Numbered from the stretch's first letter, positions 39,986 to 50,510 are shown. The stretch: 64,000 nucleotides of DNA from Halomonas getboli (GCF_023094245.1 NZ_JALMEW010000001.1:798757-862756); one strand, 5' to 3'. The notes: generated by a model from the letters alone, not told the origin. Program-made: numbers and translations.

Positions 39986-40906
39986 ATGGAATTACGCTGG
40001 CTGGAAGACTTCATCGCCCTGGCGCGCACGCGCCATTTCTCGCGGGCGGCGGAGACCCAGAACGTGACCCAGCCGACCTTCTCGCGCCGCATCAAGCTGC
40101 TCGAGGAGGAGATGGGCACCACCCTGATCAATCGTCAGACCCTGCCGCTGTCGCTGACGCCCGCCGGCGAGGAGTTCCTGGCCCTGTGCCAGGACGTCAC
40201 CCGGCGGGTCGCCACCACCCGGGAGCGCCTCGGCCAGCTGGCCGAGGCCGACGCCAGCCGGCTGCGCCTGGCCGCGCCCCAGAGCCTGCTGGCCAACTTC
40301 CTGCCGGAATGGCTGGCCGGCTTCGATCCGACGCCGCCGGTAACGCCCTACCTGCGCGCCACCGGCTGGCTGGCCGACGACTATTTCCGGGCCCTGGCGC
40401 GCCACGAGTGCGATCTGACGCTATGCTACTGGCCCGCTCCGCCCCATACGCTGCCGCTCGAGTCCGAGGGGCTCGAGGCGGTGGTGCTCGGCCGCGAGCG
40501 GCTGGTGCCGGTATCGCTGCCCGACGCCGAGGGCCGTCCGCGCTTCTCGCTCGAGGACCATGGTCGCCGCCCGCTGCCGCTGATCGCCTATCATCCGCGC
40601 GGGGTGATCGATCAGTGCATTCGCGCGCATCTGCAGGGGCTCGGCGAGATGCCGACCTTCAGCGTGCTGCACGAGAGCATCCAGAGCGGCAATATCCGCG
40701 AGCTGGTCGGTCTGGGCTATGGGCTCGGCTGGCTGCCGGCACGCTCGATCCAGAGCGCGCTGGCCTCCGGCGGCCTGGTGCCGGCCGGCGGCACGCGCTG
40801 GCAGGTGCCGCTGGAGATTCGTCTCTATCGCCATCGCGACAATCCGCATCCGGCGGTGGACGCGCTGTGGCAGCGGATCGAAGACTCCCGGGCCGACGTC
40901 ACATGA
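39986..40906 (+). CDS. LysR-family transcriptional regulator
   Basis: 306 residues. N-terminal helix-turn-helix ELRWLEDFIALARTRHFSRAAETQNVTQPTFSRRIKLLEEEMG and a periplasmic-binding-like effector domain (RLRLAAPQSLLANFLPEWL). AAGGA lies 5 nt before the ATG. The gene overlaps the following hydrolase gene by 4 nt, so the two are one transcript; the regulator may act on the upstream peptide transporter, but the repeat-filled spacer separates them. Effector and targets are unknown. Confidence 0.92.
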   Translation: MELRWLEDFIALARTRHFSRAAETQNVTQPTFSRRIKLLEEEMGTTLINRQTLPLSLTPAGEEFLALCQDVTRRVATTRERLGQLAEADASRLRLAAPQSLLANFLPEWLAGFDPTPPVTPYLRATGWLADDYFRALARHECDLTLCYWPAPPHTLPLESEGLEAVVLGRERLVPVSLPDAEGRPRFSLEDHGRRPLPLIAYHPRGVIDQCIRAHLQGLGEMPTFSVLHESIQSGNIRELVGLGYGLGWLPARSIQSALASGGLVPAGGTRWQVPLEIRLYRHRDNPHPAVDALWQRIEDSRADVT

Positions 40907-41931
40907 CGCCGGGACGCCATGCGGCGCTCTTCCGGCCTCCGGCGGGGCTGGCCAATCGCCACGTGCAGACCCTGCTCCCGCGGATGCTGCCGGCGCCCTC
41001 CCCGGCGCTGACCTGGGAGACGCTGGCGCTGCCCGACGGCGATATCGTCGAGCTCAGCTGGGTGACGCCGGGGCCGCCTGACGCGAAGGCCCCGCTGTTC
41101 GTGCTGTTCCACGGGCTGGAGGGCTCGGTGGACTCGCCCTATGCTCGGCAGCTGCTGACGGCCGCCGCCGAGCGCGGTCATCGCGCCCTGCTGATGCATT
41201 TTCGCGGCTGTGGGCGCTCTCCCAACCGTCGCCCCCGCGCCTATCACAGTGGCGACACCGCCGATGCCCACTGGCTGCTGGGCGAACTCGCCCGGCGCTA
41301 CCCGCAGGCGGCGCGCCTCGCCTGCGGGGTCTCGCTGGGGGCCAACATGCTGCTCAAGCTGGTGGCCGAGGACGAAGCTCGCGGCGATCACACGCTGAAG
41401 GCGGCGATCGCCATCGCCCCGCCGGTGGACCTCGCGGCCAGCGCCGACGCCCTGGAACGCGGCTTCGCGCGGGTCTATCAGCGCCATCTGCTCGGGGCGC
41501 TGAAGGCGAAGGTGGCGCCGAGGCTCGCGGCCGGCGAACTGCCGCTGGCGCTGTCGTCCCGAGAGCTCGCCGGCCTGCGCACCCTGCGTGCCTACGACGA
41601 TGCGGTGACCGCGCCGCTGCACGGCTTCGACGGCGCCGCCGACTACTATCGCCGCGCCTCGGCCGGGCCGCTGCTGAGCGGCATTCATCGCCCGACGCTG
41701 ATCCTCCACGCCGAGGACGACCCCTTTATGCCGCCAGGCCTTTTCGACGATCTCGAACTCGGTGTCGGCATCCGCCTGGAAGCGGCCCGCCACGGCGGCC
41801 ATGTGGGCTTCATCGAGCGCCGTGACGGGCGGCTTGCGAGCTGGCTGGCGCGCCGCGTCGGCGACCAGCTCGAACGCTGGGCCGACACGTTACCGTCGGA
41901 GCGCGACGCGTTCAGCCGATCGGGCAGCTGA
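40903..41931 (+). CDS. YheT-type alpha/beta hydrolase
   Basis: 342 residues. The N-terminal [20 protein letters not shown] is the diagnostic start of the YheT/YMR210w family. The hydrolase triad can be placed: nucleophile Ser in [12 protein letters not shown], Asp in [10 protein letters not shown] and His in GGHVGF; the oxyanion region is [14 protein letters not shown]. Relatives act on short acyl esters or lipids; the substrate is unknown. ATGA overlap with the upstream LysR gene. It converges on msrA, the two coding regions overlapping by about 20 nt at their 3' ends. Confidence 0.92.
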   Translation: MTPGRHAALFRPPAGLANRHVQTLLPRMLPAPSPALTWETLALPDGDIVELSWVTPGPPDAKAPLFVLFHGLEGSVDSPYARQLLTAAAERGHRALLMHFRGCGRSPNRRPRAYHSGDTADAHWLLGELARRYPQAARLACGVSLGANMLLKLVAEDEARGDHTLKAAIAIAPPVDLAASADALERGFARVYQRHLLGALKAKVAPRLAAGELPLALSSRELAGLRTLRAYDDAVTAPLHGFDGAADYYRRASAGPLLSGIHRPTLILHAEDDPFMPPGLFDDLELGVGIRLEAARHGGHVGFIERRDGRLASWLARRVGDQLERWADTLPSERDAFSRSGS

Positions 41932-42526
41932 CGCCGGTGCCCTTGAGACCGCAGTAGCCGTCGGGCTTCTTGTCGAGGTACTGCTGGTGATATTCCTCGG
42001 CGTAATAGAAGGTCTCGAGCGGCTCGATGGTGGTGATCATCGGGCCGCGTCCGGTCTGCGCCAGGGCCTCGTCGTAGGCCGCACGGCTGTGCTCGGCGAT
42101 CTCGCGCTGCATCTCGTCGGTGACCAGGATGATCGAGCGATACTGGGGCCCGATGTCGTTGCCCTGACGATTGCCCTGGGTCGGATCATGGGCCTCCCAG
42201 AAGTGGCGCAGCAGGGTCTCCAGGCTCGTCACCGCGGGATCGAAGACGACCCGCACCACCTCGGCGTGGCCGGTGCGGCCGGTGCAGGTCTCCTCGTAGG
42301 TGGGATTCGGCGTCACGCCGCCGGCGTAGCCCACCGCGGTCACGTATACGCCGGGCAGCTGCCAGAACAGCCGCTCGGCGCCCCAGAAGCAGCCCAGTCC
42401 GAGCACGATCTCCTGCATGCCCGCCGGCCACGGCGGCGTCATGTCGTGCCCGCTCACGGTGTGGCGGCCGCTGATCGTCAGCGGCGTGTCGCGGCCCTCC
42501 GGGGCATACAGCGGTGAAGTGGTCAT
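41912..42526 (-). CDS. msrA: Peptide-methionine (S)-S-oxide reductase
   Basis: About 204 residues. Repairs S-sulfoxide of methionine in proteins. Catalytic Cys46 in [13 protein letters not shown]; further family motifs [26 protein letters not shown] and [19 protein letters not shown] with a possible resolving Cys. AGGAG 8 nt before the ATG at 42526 supports this start; an ATG ten codons upstream overlaps the tamB stop codon (ATGA), so either gives coupling to tamB. The 3' end overlaps the convergent YheT gene. Last gene of the coiled-coil/tamA/tamB/msrA operon. Confidence 0.95.
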   Translation of the reverse strand: MTTSPLYAPEGRDTPLTISGRHTVSGHDMTPPWPAGMQEIVLGLGCFWGAERLFWQLPGVYVTAVGYAGGVTPNPTYEETCTGRTGHAEVVRVVFDPAVTSLETLLRHFWEAHDPTQGNRQGNDIGPQYRSIILVTDEMQREIAEHSRAAYDEALAQTGRGPMITTIEPLETFYYAEEYHQQYLDKKPDGYCGLKGTGVSCPIG

Positions 42527-42552
42527 CTCGATGCTCCTGTTGCGTGTCTGGC

Positions 42553-45500
42553 TCATTGCGTCACCGCCGGGGGATCGCCCGGCAGGCTGAAGGTGTAGAT
42601 CAGGTCGACCGCCTGGGAGGCGCCGGACACCGCCTCCAGGTAGAGGTCGCGCCATAGCTTGTAGCGCAGCGTCAGCTCGGCGATCGGCGAGAAGACGCCG
42701 ACACCGTAACCGACGCTCAGGCGGTCGGTGAGGTTCCCGGTCACCACCACCTGGCTCTCGTCGCCGCTGCCGGCGGTATCCAGGCTCAGATCGTCGATGC
42801 CGAAGGCCTCGCCGATGCTGCCCACGGCGCCGCCGGCCTGGCCAAGGGTGACGCCGATCAGCGCCGAGGTCAGGGCGCCGTCGGCGCCGCTGCTGTCGTC
42901 CGGGGCGCGGCCGCGCAGCGCATAGGAAAGCGCCCGGGCCTCGTCCATGGACGGCTCGGAGAAGATCTCCAGGCTGGGATTGGCCGCCGGGCCGCTGACC
43001 CGAAGGCCGGCGATCACGTCGTCCTCGGTGTTGTCCGGATTGCGGATCGCCTCGAAGTCGAGCAGCGGCTGGCCGGGCGGGCCGCTGAAGTAGAGGATGC
43101 CCTGGCGGATGATCAGGTCCTGACCGAAGGCCCGGAAGCGGCCGTCTTCCAGGTTGACGTTGCCGAACAGCTGCACCGGGCCGTCGGACTGGGCGACTTG
43201 CAGGTCGCCGGCCAGCTTGGTCTCCAGGCCGTAGGCCTCGAGGCGCATGTCCGGGCCCAGCACCAGGTCCACCTGGACGTCCAGCGCCATGCCGGCCTTC
43301 TGCATGGCCTCGGCGGTGCCTGTCCCGGGTTCGCCGGCGGCAGCGCTGCGATCGGCGGCCTCGGCCTCCTCGCGGGTGACGATCACCTCGTCCGGGCTCG
43401 GCGACACCGCCGAGGGCGGCACCTTGCCGACCTCGAGCCGCGCCCAGGGCACGGCGACCTCGCCGCGCACCTGCAGTCGCTCCGGATTGGCGCGGATCCT
43501 CAGGTCAGGGGCGATGTGCAGCCGGCCGAAGCCCGGCATCGCCACCAGCAGCGGCGCCTCGCGGCCTTCCAGGTTCAGCGCGGCCCGCCACGCCCGCGAC
43601 GAGGGCCAGCTGGCATCGCCGGTGATGTTCATGCGGCCCTCTTCGCTGGTGACATAGCCATTGATGTCGGCGCTGTCGCCAGCAAGGTCGACCGCCAGCT
43701 GGCCGTCGGTCACCGATAGCGGCAGGCCGAGCCCCTCGGCGCGCAGGCCGGCGAGTTCCAGGCGTCCATCCAGGCGCGGCCGGTCGCGGTCGCCGCCGAT
43801 ATCGATGGCACCGGCGAGCGCGCCGTCCAGCGTATCCAGATCGGCCACCAGCGGCCGGTAAGGGGCCAGCTGCACGTCGTCGACCCTGAAGCGCCCATCC
43901 AGACGGCCCGCGCCCATGGGATCCCCGATGCCCAGGTCGAGGCGCAGCGCGCCCTGGTCGCCGAAGCGCAGTCTCAGGCCGAGGTCGGCGCGGGCCTGAT
44001 CGGCGTCGAGGGTGACAGAGAGTTCGGTGCCGGGCACCGACCACGGCTGGCCGTAGGCATCCTCGCCATTGATCTTGACCCGGCTGTCGAGATTGGCACG
44101 TGCCTGCCAGGCGCCGCCGCCTTGCGACCATGCGGCGACCAGGTCGCCCTCGGTGGCACCATCGATGCGCCATCCCGGCGGCAGGGCGTCGTTGATCAGA
44201 TCCATCGGCAGCTCGCGAATGGCGAGTTCGGCGCGGCCGCGGTCCGGCGACGCCGACAGCGGCGCCGTGAGGCACAGCCCGCCGCCCTCGGCGCGGGTCA
44301 GGCAGAACGGCTCGACCTCCACGGCGCCGGCCGTCAGGTCGGCATCGAAGGCCAGCGCCTCGTCCAGACCGAGGCGGCCGTAGGCGGTGTCGGCCTCCAG
44401 CGGCGTCAACCGCCCGCGATAGTGTTCACGAGCCTGATCGAGGGCGCCCTCCAGGGCCAGGCTCAGCGACGACAGCGGCCCATCGGGATCGCCCTGCACG
44501 TCGAGGGTCAGGCGATGTTCGGAGAGCCGGCCGTCGAGGGCCAGCGCAATGGCATCGAAGGCCTGGCCGCCGGCCGCGACGTCGTCGGCGTCCAGGCTCA
44601 CGTCGAGGCTGGGATCGTCGAGACCTTCGACCTTGCCCGTCAGGCGCAGCCGGGCGAGGCGGTTGCCGCCGAAGGCCAGCCGATTGCCGTTCAGGGCCAG
44701 CGACAGCTGCGGCTGCTCGAAGCTGCCGCTGGCGTCGATGTCGCCGGACAGCGCCCCGGCGAGGCCGGGATAGAGGGTGTCCAGGTGCGGCATGTCGAGC
44801 TGGGCATCCAGGTTCAGCTGGCTCGGCGCGACCTGGCCCGAGGCGTCCAGGCGATTGTCGCCCTGGCGCAGGCTCAGCGAGGCGATGTCCCAGTTCATGT
44901 CGTGGTCGCCGGACAGCTGCCCCGACAGCGAGAATGGCTGATCGGCCAGCGTGCCGTCCACGGCCAGGGTCGGCACGCCGAGTCGCCAGCCGTCGGCGGT
45001 CTGGGAGAAGGCCAGCTGCAGTTTGCCGTCGAGGCGCCCGGCCAGGCCTTCGACGAAGGGTTCCGGGTCGAAGCCGTCGACGTCGAGCCGCGCCGATACC
45101 GACAGCGCGCGCGACCAGTCGACGCGCCCTTCGCTGGTCAGCGTGCCCTCGGGCGGCGTCAGCATCAGCGGCGCCCAGTCGAATCGCTGCAGGTTACCCT
45201 GGCCGTCCATCGCGATGTCGGTGCGCGGCAGCGACGGCCCCTGGGCGCTCAGCCCGAGGCTGAGCCGATAGTCGGTCAGCGACCCCTCGGCGTCGAGGTC
45301 GAGGTTCTCGACCTTCCACGGCTCGGCGGGGTCGGCCGTCTCGCCGGCGCTCGCGTCGGCGTTCGTTGCGTCCTCCGCCGGCGCCGCGGCCCCGGGCAGC
45401 GGCCACTGCAGCGCCTCGCTTTGCAGACGGGCGGAGAACGGCAGCGTTGGATCGAGGGCGTCGAGGTGCGCCTGGAGGCTGGCTGCCATGGGGCCGCTGG

Positions 45501-46575
45501 CGGTGAGCGAGACGCTGAGGTCGCGCAGGTCACCGGTCAGGGCCAGCTCGAGCCGCTGGCCGGCCAGCGCCGGCAGTCGTTCCGGCAGATAGAAGTCCGC
45601 GCCCAGATGGGCCTCGAGCGGATAATCGCCACTCAGCGTGACCTCGGCCTCGAGGGTGGCGTCGGCCTCGCGGGAGGCCACCGCCAGCGGATGGATGGTC
45701 ACCGTCTGGTCGCGGGCGGTGACGCTGAGGTCGAGCCGGTCGATCACGTAGGCTTGGGGGCCTTCGAAGGCGGCATCTTCCAGGGTCAGGCTGGGCACGT
45801 TCACCGCCAGCGGCAGGGTGACATCCGGCAGCGTCAGCGGTTCGCGCTGGTCCAGCGGGAGGCTCTGGCTGTCGCGCACGCCGGCGGCGGTCGGGGCGAC
45901 GCTGGCCGGCAGCGGCGAGCGCGCCGCCACGGCGGCGTCGATCGCCTGCGCGGTGAGTACCGGGGTGCTGCGTTCGGCCTCGCTCAGGGCGAGCTGGTTG
46001 CCCGGCGAGACCGAGGGCGTCAGTCGCAGTCCGACCAGGCGGGTCGGCGACAGGGTCAGGGCGCTGCCCTGGGCCTCGGCGCCGCTCTCGAAGTGCTGCC
46101 AGCGCAGCCGGGTGCCGTCGGCGAGGCGCACCTCGACGTCGTTCAGAGCCAGCTCGCGCAGGGCCAGCGGCAGCGGCAGCTGGATCGGCCCCGGCGGTCC
46201 ACCAGCGCTCTCCTCGGGCGCGGGCTCATCGGCGGCCTCGCTCGCGCCGAGGCGTATGCGCGCCCCGTCCACGGCCAGCTTGTCCACGCACAGCCGGCCG
46301 TGCAGCAGGCAATCATCGGCCCAGGCGAGCTCGAAATTCGATACCGCGACGCTGGCCGGCCCGGCGGTCAGGCGCAGCCCCTCGATCTTCAGCGTGTCCA
46401 GCGGCGAACCCTCTACGCTCTCCACCTCGAGCAGTCCCAGCCGCTCGGCCTGGGCGAACAGGACGCCGGTGCCCCAGGGCGACAGGGCCAGGCCCAGCAG
46501 CAGCATGACCAGGCCGATCAGCCACAGCGGCAGCAGGATCAACAGCCGGGCCAGGGCCCAGCTCAGGCGACGCAT
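42553..46575 (-). CDS. tamB: TamB, inner-membrane component of the translocation and assembly module
   Basis: About 1340 residues. One N-terminal membrane helix ([24 protein letters not shown]) is followed by a very long periplasmic beta-rich repeat region and the C-terminal DUF490/TamB domain ([64 protein letters not shown]-like end). TamB spans the periplasm as a hydrophobic groove and, with TamA, supports outer-membrane biogenesis and phospholipid transport. ATG at 46575 (or GTG two codons earlier). It follows tamA by 112 nt that contain a strong hairpin, longer than usual for this pair. Confidence 0.95.
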   Translation of the reverse strand: MRRLSWALARLLILLPLWLIGLVMLLLGLALSPWGTGVLFAQAERLGLLEVESVEGSPLDTLKIEGLRLTAGPASVAVSNFELAWADDCLLHGRLCVDKLAVDGARIRLGASEAADEPAPEESAGGPPGPIQLPLPLALRELALNDVEVRLADGTRLRWQHFESGAEAQGSALTLSPTRLVGLRLTPSVSPGNQLALSEAERSTPVLTAQAIDAAVAARSPLPASVAPTAAGVRDSQSLPLDQREPLTLPDVTLPLAVNVPSLTLEDAAFEGPQAYVIDRLDLSVTARDQTVTIHPLAVASREADATLEAEVTLSGDYPLEAHLGADFYLPERLPALAGQRLELALTGDLRDLSVSLTASGPMAASLQAHLDALDPTLPFSARLQSEALQWPLPGAAAPAEDATNADASAGETADPAEPWKVENLDLDAEGSLTDYRLSLGLSAQGPSLPRTDIAMDGQGNLQRFDWAPLMLTPPEGTLTSEGRVDWSRALSVSARLDVDGFDPEPFVEGLAGRLDGKLQLAFSQTADGWRLGVPTLAVDGTLADQPFSLSGQLSGDHDMNWDIASLSLRQGDNRLDASGQVAPSQLNLDAQLDMPHLDTLYPGLAGALSGDIDASGSFEQPQLSLALNGNRLAFGGNRLARLRLTGKVEGLDDPSLDVSLDADDVAAGGQAFDAIALALDGRLSEHRLTLDVQGDPDGPLSSLSLALEGALDQAREHYRGRLTPLEADTAYGRLGLDEALAFDADLTAGAVEVEPFCLTRAEGGGLCLTAPLSASPDRGRAELAIRELPMDLINDALPPGWRIDGATEGDLVAAWSQGGGAWQARANLDSRVKINGEDAYGQPWSVPGTELSVTLDADQARADLGLRLRFGDQGALRLDLGIGDPMGAGRLDGRFRVDDVQLAPYRPLVADLDTLDGALAGAIDIGGDRDRPRLDGRLELAGLRAEGLGLPLSVTDGQLAVDLAGDSADINGYVTSEEGRMNITGDASWPSSRAWRAALNLEGREAPLLVAMPGFGRLHIAPDLRIRANPERLQVRGEVAVPWARLEVGKVPPSAVSPSPDEVIVTREEAEAADRSAAAGEPGTGTAEAMQKAGMALDVQVDLVLGPDMRLEAYGLETKLAGDLQVAQSDGPVQLFGNVNLEDGRFRAFGQDLIIRQGILYFSGPPGQPLLDFEAIRNPDNTEDDVIAGLRVSGPAANPSLEIFSEPSMDEARALSYALRGRAPDDSSGADGALTSALIGVTLGQAGGAVGSIGEAFGIDDLSLDTAGSGDESQVVVTGNLTDRLSVGYGVGVFSPIAELTLRYKLWRDLYLEAVSGASQAVDLIYTFSLPGDPPAVTQ

Positions 46576-46602
46576 TCTCACGGTGACGACTCTCGCAGCA
46601 GC

Positions 46603-46633
46603 GTCGGCCGGGGCACGGCGTGCCCTGGCCGAC
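46603..46633 (-). repeat. Hairpin between tamA and tamB
   Basis: GTCGGCC-g-GGGCACG pairs with CGTGCCC-t-GGCCGAC, 14 bp with one internal mismatch and a one-base centre. It ends 28 nt before the tamB start, so it could act as an attenuator or translation control element; there is no U-run. Confidence 0.55.
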
Positions 46634-46687
46634 GGGGGTGAACGGTGACGATGAACGGCGTCTCGCTCAACGCTTGTCTTTCTCGAC

Positions 46688-48550
46688 TCAGAATTCGGGA
46701 CCGATGGCGAAGTGGATGCGGTAGGCATCGTCGCTGTCGAACGGATGGGCGACATCGAAGCGGATCGGTCCCACCGGCGATATCCAGCGCACACCGAGGC
46801 CGGCGCTGGTGTTCAGCTGCCGGGGCCACCAGTCGGTGAAGGCGTCGCCGGCGTCGACGAAGCTGGCCAGCCACCAGGCGCCGGTGATCCGACGCTGGGC
46901 CTCCACGCTGCCGACCAGGCGCTGCTTGCCGCCCACCAGCTTGCCGTCGCTGTTTTCCGGCGACAGGGTCTCGTAGCCGTAACCGCGCACGCTGGTATCG
47001 CCACCGGTGAAGAAGCGCAGCGACGGCGGAATGTCCTCGAAGTCGTCGGTGACGATGCTGCCGGCGCCGACGCGGCCGACGAAGCGATAGTCGTCGCCGA
47101 GGCTGCGAATCCACTGCGAGTCGGCGTTCAGGCGCAGGAACTCGGCGTCCGAGCCCCAGGCCTCGCTGGAGTACTGCACGCCGATCTGCTGGCGGTCGCC
47201 CCAGCGCGGGAAGGTCGGATTGCGCGAACGGGTGCGGGTCCAGCGCACGCCGGGATAGAGCAGCAGCACCTGGTTGTCCAGGTCGGCCTGGGTGAAGTCC
47301 TCGTAGGTGGTGCGCAGATAGATGATCTGCTCCCAGGCGTTGTCGAACTGCCAGCGACGGCCGAACTCGACGCTTGCCTCGAGGCTCTTGGTATCTTCGT
47401 TATCCTCGTTGCGCAGGCCGTACTGCAGGCGATAGCTGTCGCGCAGCGGATTCTCCAGCGGCATGTCGTAGACGCCGCTGAACTCCTGCTCGGCGCCGGA
47501 GAGATACAGGTCCTGATCGAGGCTGTGGCCGTAGCGGTTGACCCAGGGCTGATCCCAGGACAGCCGCATGCGGGGGCCGACGTCGGTGGCGACGCCGAGG
47601 CCGATCTCGAAGCGATGGCGGTCGGCCGGCGTCACGTTGACCTCGATCGGCACTTCGGGCACCGCCGGCGCCTGCAGTGCCTGAGCGGCCTCGAGCGCCT
47701 TGGCGCTGAGCCGCGGTGCGGGCGGCGGGCTCGGCGGCAGGCCCGTCACATCCAGCTGGTGGTAGAAGCCGAGCCTGGCCGGCGGCAACGCCAGGTCACC
47801 GACGCCGGCGTTCAGCAGCGGGCGCACGCTGACCGAGCCGAACCATTCGGTCTGGCCGAGGCGCTGGTTGAAGGTGGCGACATCCCTGGCCAGATAGGGC
47901 TTGCCCTCGTGAAACGGTTCCAGGGCCTCGAGCCGGTCGGTCTCGATGTGCTGGCCGTGGAAACGCACCGGGCCGAAGCGATAGCGCGGGCCGCTGTCGA
48001 GGGCCAGCGACAGCCGGGCGCTGTGCGCCCAGGGGCGGATCTCCATGCGGCGCTGGGTGAAGCGCCAGTCGAAGTAGCCGCGTTCCAGGGCCAGGCCGGA
48101 GAGCTTGCTGCGCAGGGCATCGAAGGGCGCGTGATGCAGCACCTCGCCTTCCTGCTGGGGATAGGCGTCGATGGCGTCCTTAAAGGGAGCATCGTCGGCG
48201 GCCTCGCCGGCCAGCCCGAAGTCGAGGCGCTCGATCCGCACCGGCTCGCCGGGATCGACATGGATCGTGACTTCCTCCGGCGTGTCGGGGTCGTCGAATG
48301 TGATGCGCAGCGTCGGCTCGTAGTAGCCGTAGACCTTCAGCGCGTCGCCGACCAGGCGACGCACCTCGGCTTCCAGGCGCTGAGGGGCGTACTGATCGGC
48401 CTCGAGGCTCTGGAGATAGGTTTCGACGTTGTCGGCCGGTTCGCCCTCGATGCCCTCGACGCTGGCCTTCATGGCCAGGGCTGGCCCGGCGGGCACCAGG
48501 CCGGCGAGCAGCAGGAAGGCCGCGAGGCGGCCGGCGAGTCGCTTGTCCAT
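46688..48550 (-). CDS. tamA: TamA, outer-membrane Omp85-family assembly protein
   Basis: About 620 residues with a signal peptide (RLAAFLLLAGLVPAGPALA). Three POTRA domains precede a 16-strand Omp85 barrel with FRFFTGGDTSVRGYGY-type lid-lock motif (seen as LRFFTGGDTSVRGYGYE) and the C-terminal strand ending in IGPEF with the terminal Phe needed for BAM recognition. Partner of TamB. A start at 48580 would overlap the upstream coiled-coil gene by 4 nt but would put ten residues before the signal peptide; MDKR at 48550 is preferred. Confidence 0.95.
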   Translation of the reverse strand: MDKRLAGRLAAFLLLAGLVPAGPALAMKASVEGIEGEPADNVETYLQSLEADQYAPQRLEAEVRRLVGDALKVYGYYEPTLRITFDDPDTPEEVTIHVDPGEPVRIERLDFGLAGEAADDAPFKDAIDAYPQQEGEVLHHAPFDALRSKLSGLALERGYFDWRFTQRRMEIRPWAHSARLSLALDSGPRYRFGPVRFHGQHIETDRLEALEPFHEGKPYLARDVATFNQRLGQTEWFGSVSVRPLLNAGVGDLALPPARLGFYHQLDVTGLPPSPPPAPRLSAKALEAAQALQAPAVPEVPIEVNVTPADRHRFEIGLGVATDVGPRMRLSWDQPWVNRYGHSLDQDLYLSGAEQEFSGVYDMPLENPLRDSYRLQYGLRNEDNEDTKSLEASVEFGRRWQFDNAWEQIIYLRTTYEDFTQADLDNQVLLLYPGVRWTRTRSRNPTFPRWGDRQQIGVQYSSEAWGSDAEFLRLNADSQWIRSLGDDYRFVGRVGAGSIVTDDFEDIPPSLRFFTGGDTSVRGYGYETLSPENSDGKLVGGKQRLVGSVEAQRRITGAWWLASFVDAGDAFTDWWPRQLNTSAGLGVRWISPVGPIRFDVAHPFDSDDAYRIHFAIGPEF

Positions 48551-48576
48551 GGTGTCGACGTTTCCCCGACGTCCTG

Positions 48577-49380
48577 TCATTGCCGCAGGGCCTCGAGCTG
48601 GGCGTTCAGGGCCAGCTGGTACTGCCGCAGCTCCCGCAGCTCGGCCTGGGCGTCCTCGAGGCGCGCTTCGAGATCGGCAGCGCGTTCGCGCCCATCATCG
48701 CGCGATGCCGTCAGGCCTTCAACGTCGTCGGTGAGGCTCGCCAGAGTGTCGCGGACATCGTCCAGACGGCTGGTCAGGGCCTGCTGGCGATCGCCCAGGG
48801 CCGAGAGCCGCTCAACGTCACGCTGGCGAGCGCTTTCCAGTCCGGCCACGCGCTCGGTGAGCGCGGCCCGCCCCTGCTGCCCCGCCTTTTCCAGCGCATC
48901 CATCGAGGCGCGCACCGAGGCCAGCGTATCGCCGCGCACCTCGCCGTCCTCGGCCAGGGTGGCGACCCGCCCTTCGAGCTCGTCCTGGGCATCGGCCAGC
49001 GGCGCCAGACGTGCTTCCTGCCAGCCCGCCAGGCGCTGTTCGATGCTGGCGTTCAGGTCCTCTTCCAGGCCATCGAGCTCGTCGAGGCGCGACTGGATCT
49101 GCGACAGCCGGTCGCCGCGGCCATCGGAGGCGTCGAAACGGGCATGGACGTTGGAGATCTCGCCGCCGAGCCGGGTCAGGCGCTGTTCCAGGCGCTGACG
49201 CTCCATCCAGCCGGCGTAGGCCAGCCCGACCAGCGCGGCGATCAGCAGCAGAATCAACAGCCACAGCGGCCAGACGGCGGCCCGGCGTGGGGCCGGCGAA
49301 CGATGATGCCCGGCCAGGCTGGCCTCCGGATCCGGCACGATCGGTCGCGGTTGCCGGCGGTCTTCCGGGCGCTCTGCCAT
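48577..49380 (-). CDS. Membrane-anchored coiled-coil protein of unknown function
   Basis: 267 residues. A proline- and arginine-rich cytoplasmic tail of about 35 residues, one membrane helix (AVWPLWLLILLLIAALVGLAYAGW, about 40-60), then a periplasmic domain made almost wholly of heptads rich in Glu, Arg, Leu and Ala. AAGGAG 6 nt before the ATG at 49380 clearly picks this start over one six codons upstream. It is the first gene of the operon that continues with tamA and tamB, suggesting an envelope role, perhaps tethering or spacing. I recognise no named family. Confidence 0.7.
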   Translation of the reverse strand: MAERPEDRRQPRPIVPDPEASLAGHHRSPAPRRAAVWPLWLLILLLIAALVGLAYAGWMERQRLEQRLTRLGGEISNVHARFDASDGRGDRLSQIQSRLDELDGLEEDLNASIEQRLAGWQEARLAPLADAQDELEGRVATLAEDGEVRGDTLASVRASMDALEKAGQQGRAALTERVAGLESARQRDVERLSALGDRQQALTSRLDDVRDTLASLTDDVEGLTASRDDGRERAADLEARLEDAQAELRELRQYQLALNAQLEALRQ

Positions 49381-49475
49381 GCTGGTCTCCTTACTCATTG
49401 CGTGTCCGTTGCGTATCGGCGTCCCGCCGGCGATATCGCCGGCACGCGACCCATGCCCGAGTGCCATGATCGGAA

Positions 49476-49504
49476 TTGGCGGACCCCAGGCCGGGTGATA
49501 TGAT
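49476..49504 (+). promoter_or_regulatory. Candidate extended -10 promoter of sodB
   Basis: TTGGCG (49476-49481), a 17-bp spacer and TATGAT (49499-49504) preceded by TGA (extended -10). This predicts a 5' leader of about 150 nt for sodB, which also contains a small ACACT/AGTGT hairpin. Iron-responsive control of the leader is possible but no Fur box was recognised. Confidence 0.5.
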
Positions 49505-49664
49505 GCCGTGACCGTCTTGGTACAGCACACTGATAGTGTACGGTTTTTTATCGAGGGAGCGAACGGGGCGCGGCCGATTCGAGCCGTCAATGACCTTGCA
49601 CTCCCCCAGCGCACTGGCACACCATGGGTCGCCGATCCATGACTAGCAACGAGGAGAAACGATA

Positions 49665-50243
49665 ATGGCATTCGAACTGCCCGCACTGCCGTACGAGAAA
49701 AACGCCCTGGAGCCGCACATCTCCGCCGAGACTCTGGAGTACCACTACGGCAAGCACCACCAGGCCTACGTCACCAAGCTCAACGAGCTGACCGACGGCA
49801 CCGAGAACGCCAACAAGTCCCTGGAAGAGATCATCAAGTCCTCCTCCGGCGGCCTGTTCAACCAGGCGGCTCAGGTCTGGAACCACACCTTCTACTGGCA
49901 CTGCCTGTCCCCGAACGGCGGCGGTGAGCCGACCGGCGCCCTGGCCGAGGCCATCAACGCCAAGTTCGGTTCCTTCGAGGACTTCAAGAGCGCCTTCAAC
50001 GCCAAGGCCGTCGGCAACTTCGGTTCCGGCTGGACCTGGCTGATCAAGACCGCCGACGGCGGCGTCGACATCGTCAACACCGACGACGCCGACACCCCGG
50101 TCGCCCACGGCCAGACCCCGCTGCTGACCATCGATGTGTGGGAGCACGCCTACTACATCGACTACCGCAACGCGCGTCCGAAGTACCTCGAGAACGTCTG
50201 GAACGTGCTGAACTGGGACTTCGTCGCCCAGAACTTCGCCTGA
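49665..50243 (+). CDS. sodB: Iron superoxide dismutase
   Basis: 192 residues. Converts superoxide to oxygen and hydrogen peroxide in the cytoplasm. All four metal ligands are at the same positions as in E. coli SodB: His27, His74, Asp157 and His161. Fe-type features are [16 protein letters not shown] and [19 protein letters not shown] strong GAGGAG ribosome site and biased codon use suggest high expression. Monocistronic, ending in an intrinsic terminator. Confidence 0.97.
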   Translation: MAFELPALPYEKNALEPHISAETLEYHYGKHHQAYVTKLNELTDGTENANKSLEEIIKSSSGGLFNQAAQVWNHTFYWHCLSPNGGGEPTGALAEAINAKFGSFEDFKSAFNAKAVGNFGSGWTWLIKTADGGVDIVNTDDADTPVAHGQTPLLTIDVWEHAYYIDYRNARPKYLENVWNVLNWDFVAQNFA

Positions 50244-50266
50244 TCCACAGCGGACTCGCGAACGAC

Positions 50267-50294
50267 AACGGCCCCGCCATCTGGCGGGGCCGTT
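50267..50294 (+). terminator. Intrinsic terminator of sodB
   Basis: Perfect 12-bp stem (AACGGCCCCGCC / GGCGGGGCCGTT) with a 4-nt loop, followed by TAGTTTTTG. The most typical rho-independent terminator in the window. Confidence 0.92.
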
Positions 50295-50353
50295 TAGTTT
50301 TTGAGCGCGCTGAATCCTGACCGGGGCTGTTTCGGCGACAGGTCTTCGCGAGG

Positions 50354-50510
50354 CGCTATGACCCCCTCCCTGGGCGCTTCTTTGGCCCAGCGGCACTCTC
50401 GCATCCTGCTCCGTTTGCAGGACCGGTGTTGGCCATCCGTGGCCAACCCGTTCGGCCAGGATAGCCTCACCCCTGGCCAAAACCCCCGCTACGACCTGTC
50501 CCCGACGCGC
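50354..50510 (+). repeat. Dispersed structured repeat, copy B
   Basis: Aligns along its length with the minus strand of copy A (39672-39836) and, for the first 30-36 nt, with copy C near 63.5 kb. It begins after a GAGGCGCTATG segment with CCCTCCCTGGGCGCTTCT and carries the hairpin GTTGGCCAT (50428-50436) / GTGGCCAAC (50439-50447). It occupies most of the 305-bp gap between sodB and ugd, which otherwise holds only the sodB terminator. Confidence 0.75.

Noticed and set aside
40186..40902. 5' extension of the YheT-type hydrolase frame
   Set aside because: Runs out of frame through the LysR gene; the hydrolase family start and the ATGA overlap place the start at 40903.
42553..46794. Longer TamB start 73 codons upstream
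   Set aside because: The extension is Arg/Ser/Pro-rich out-of-frame tamA sequence and would place a long tail before the membrane helix.
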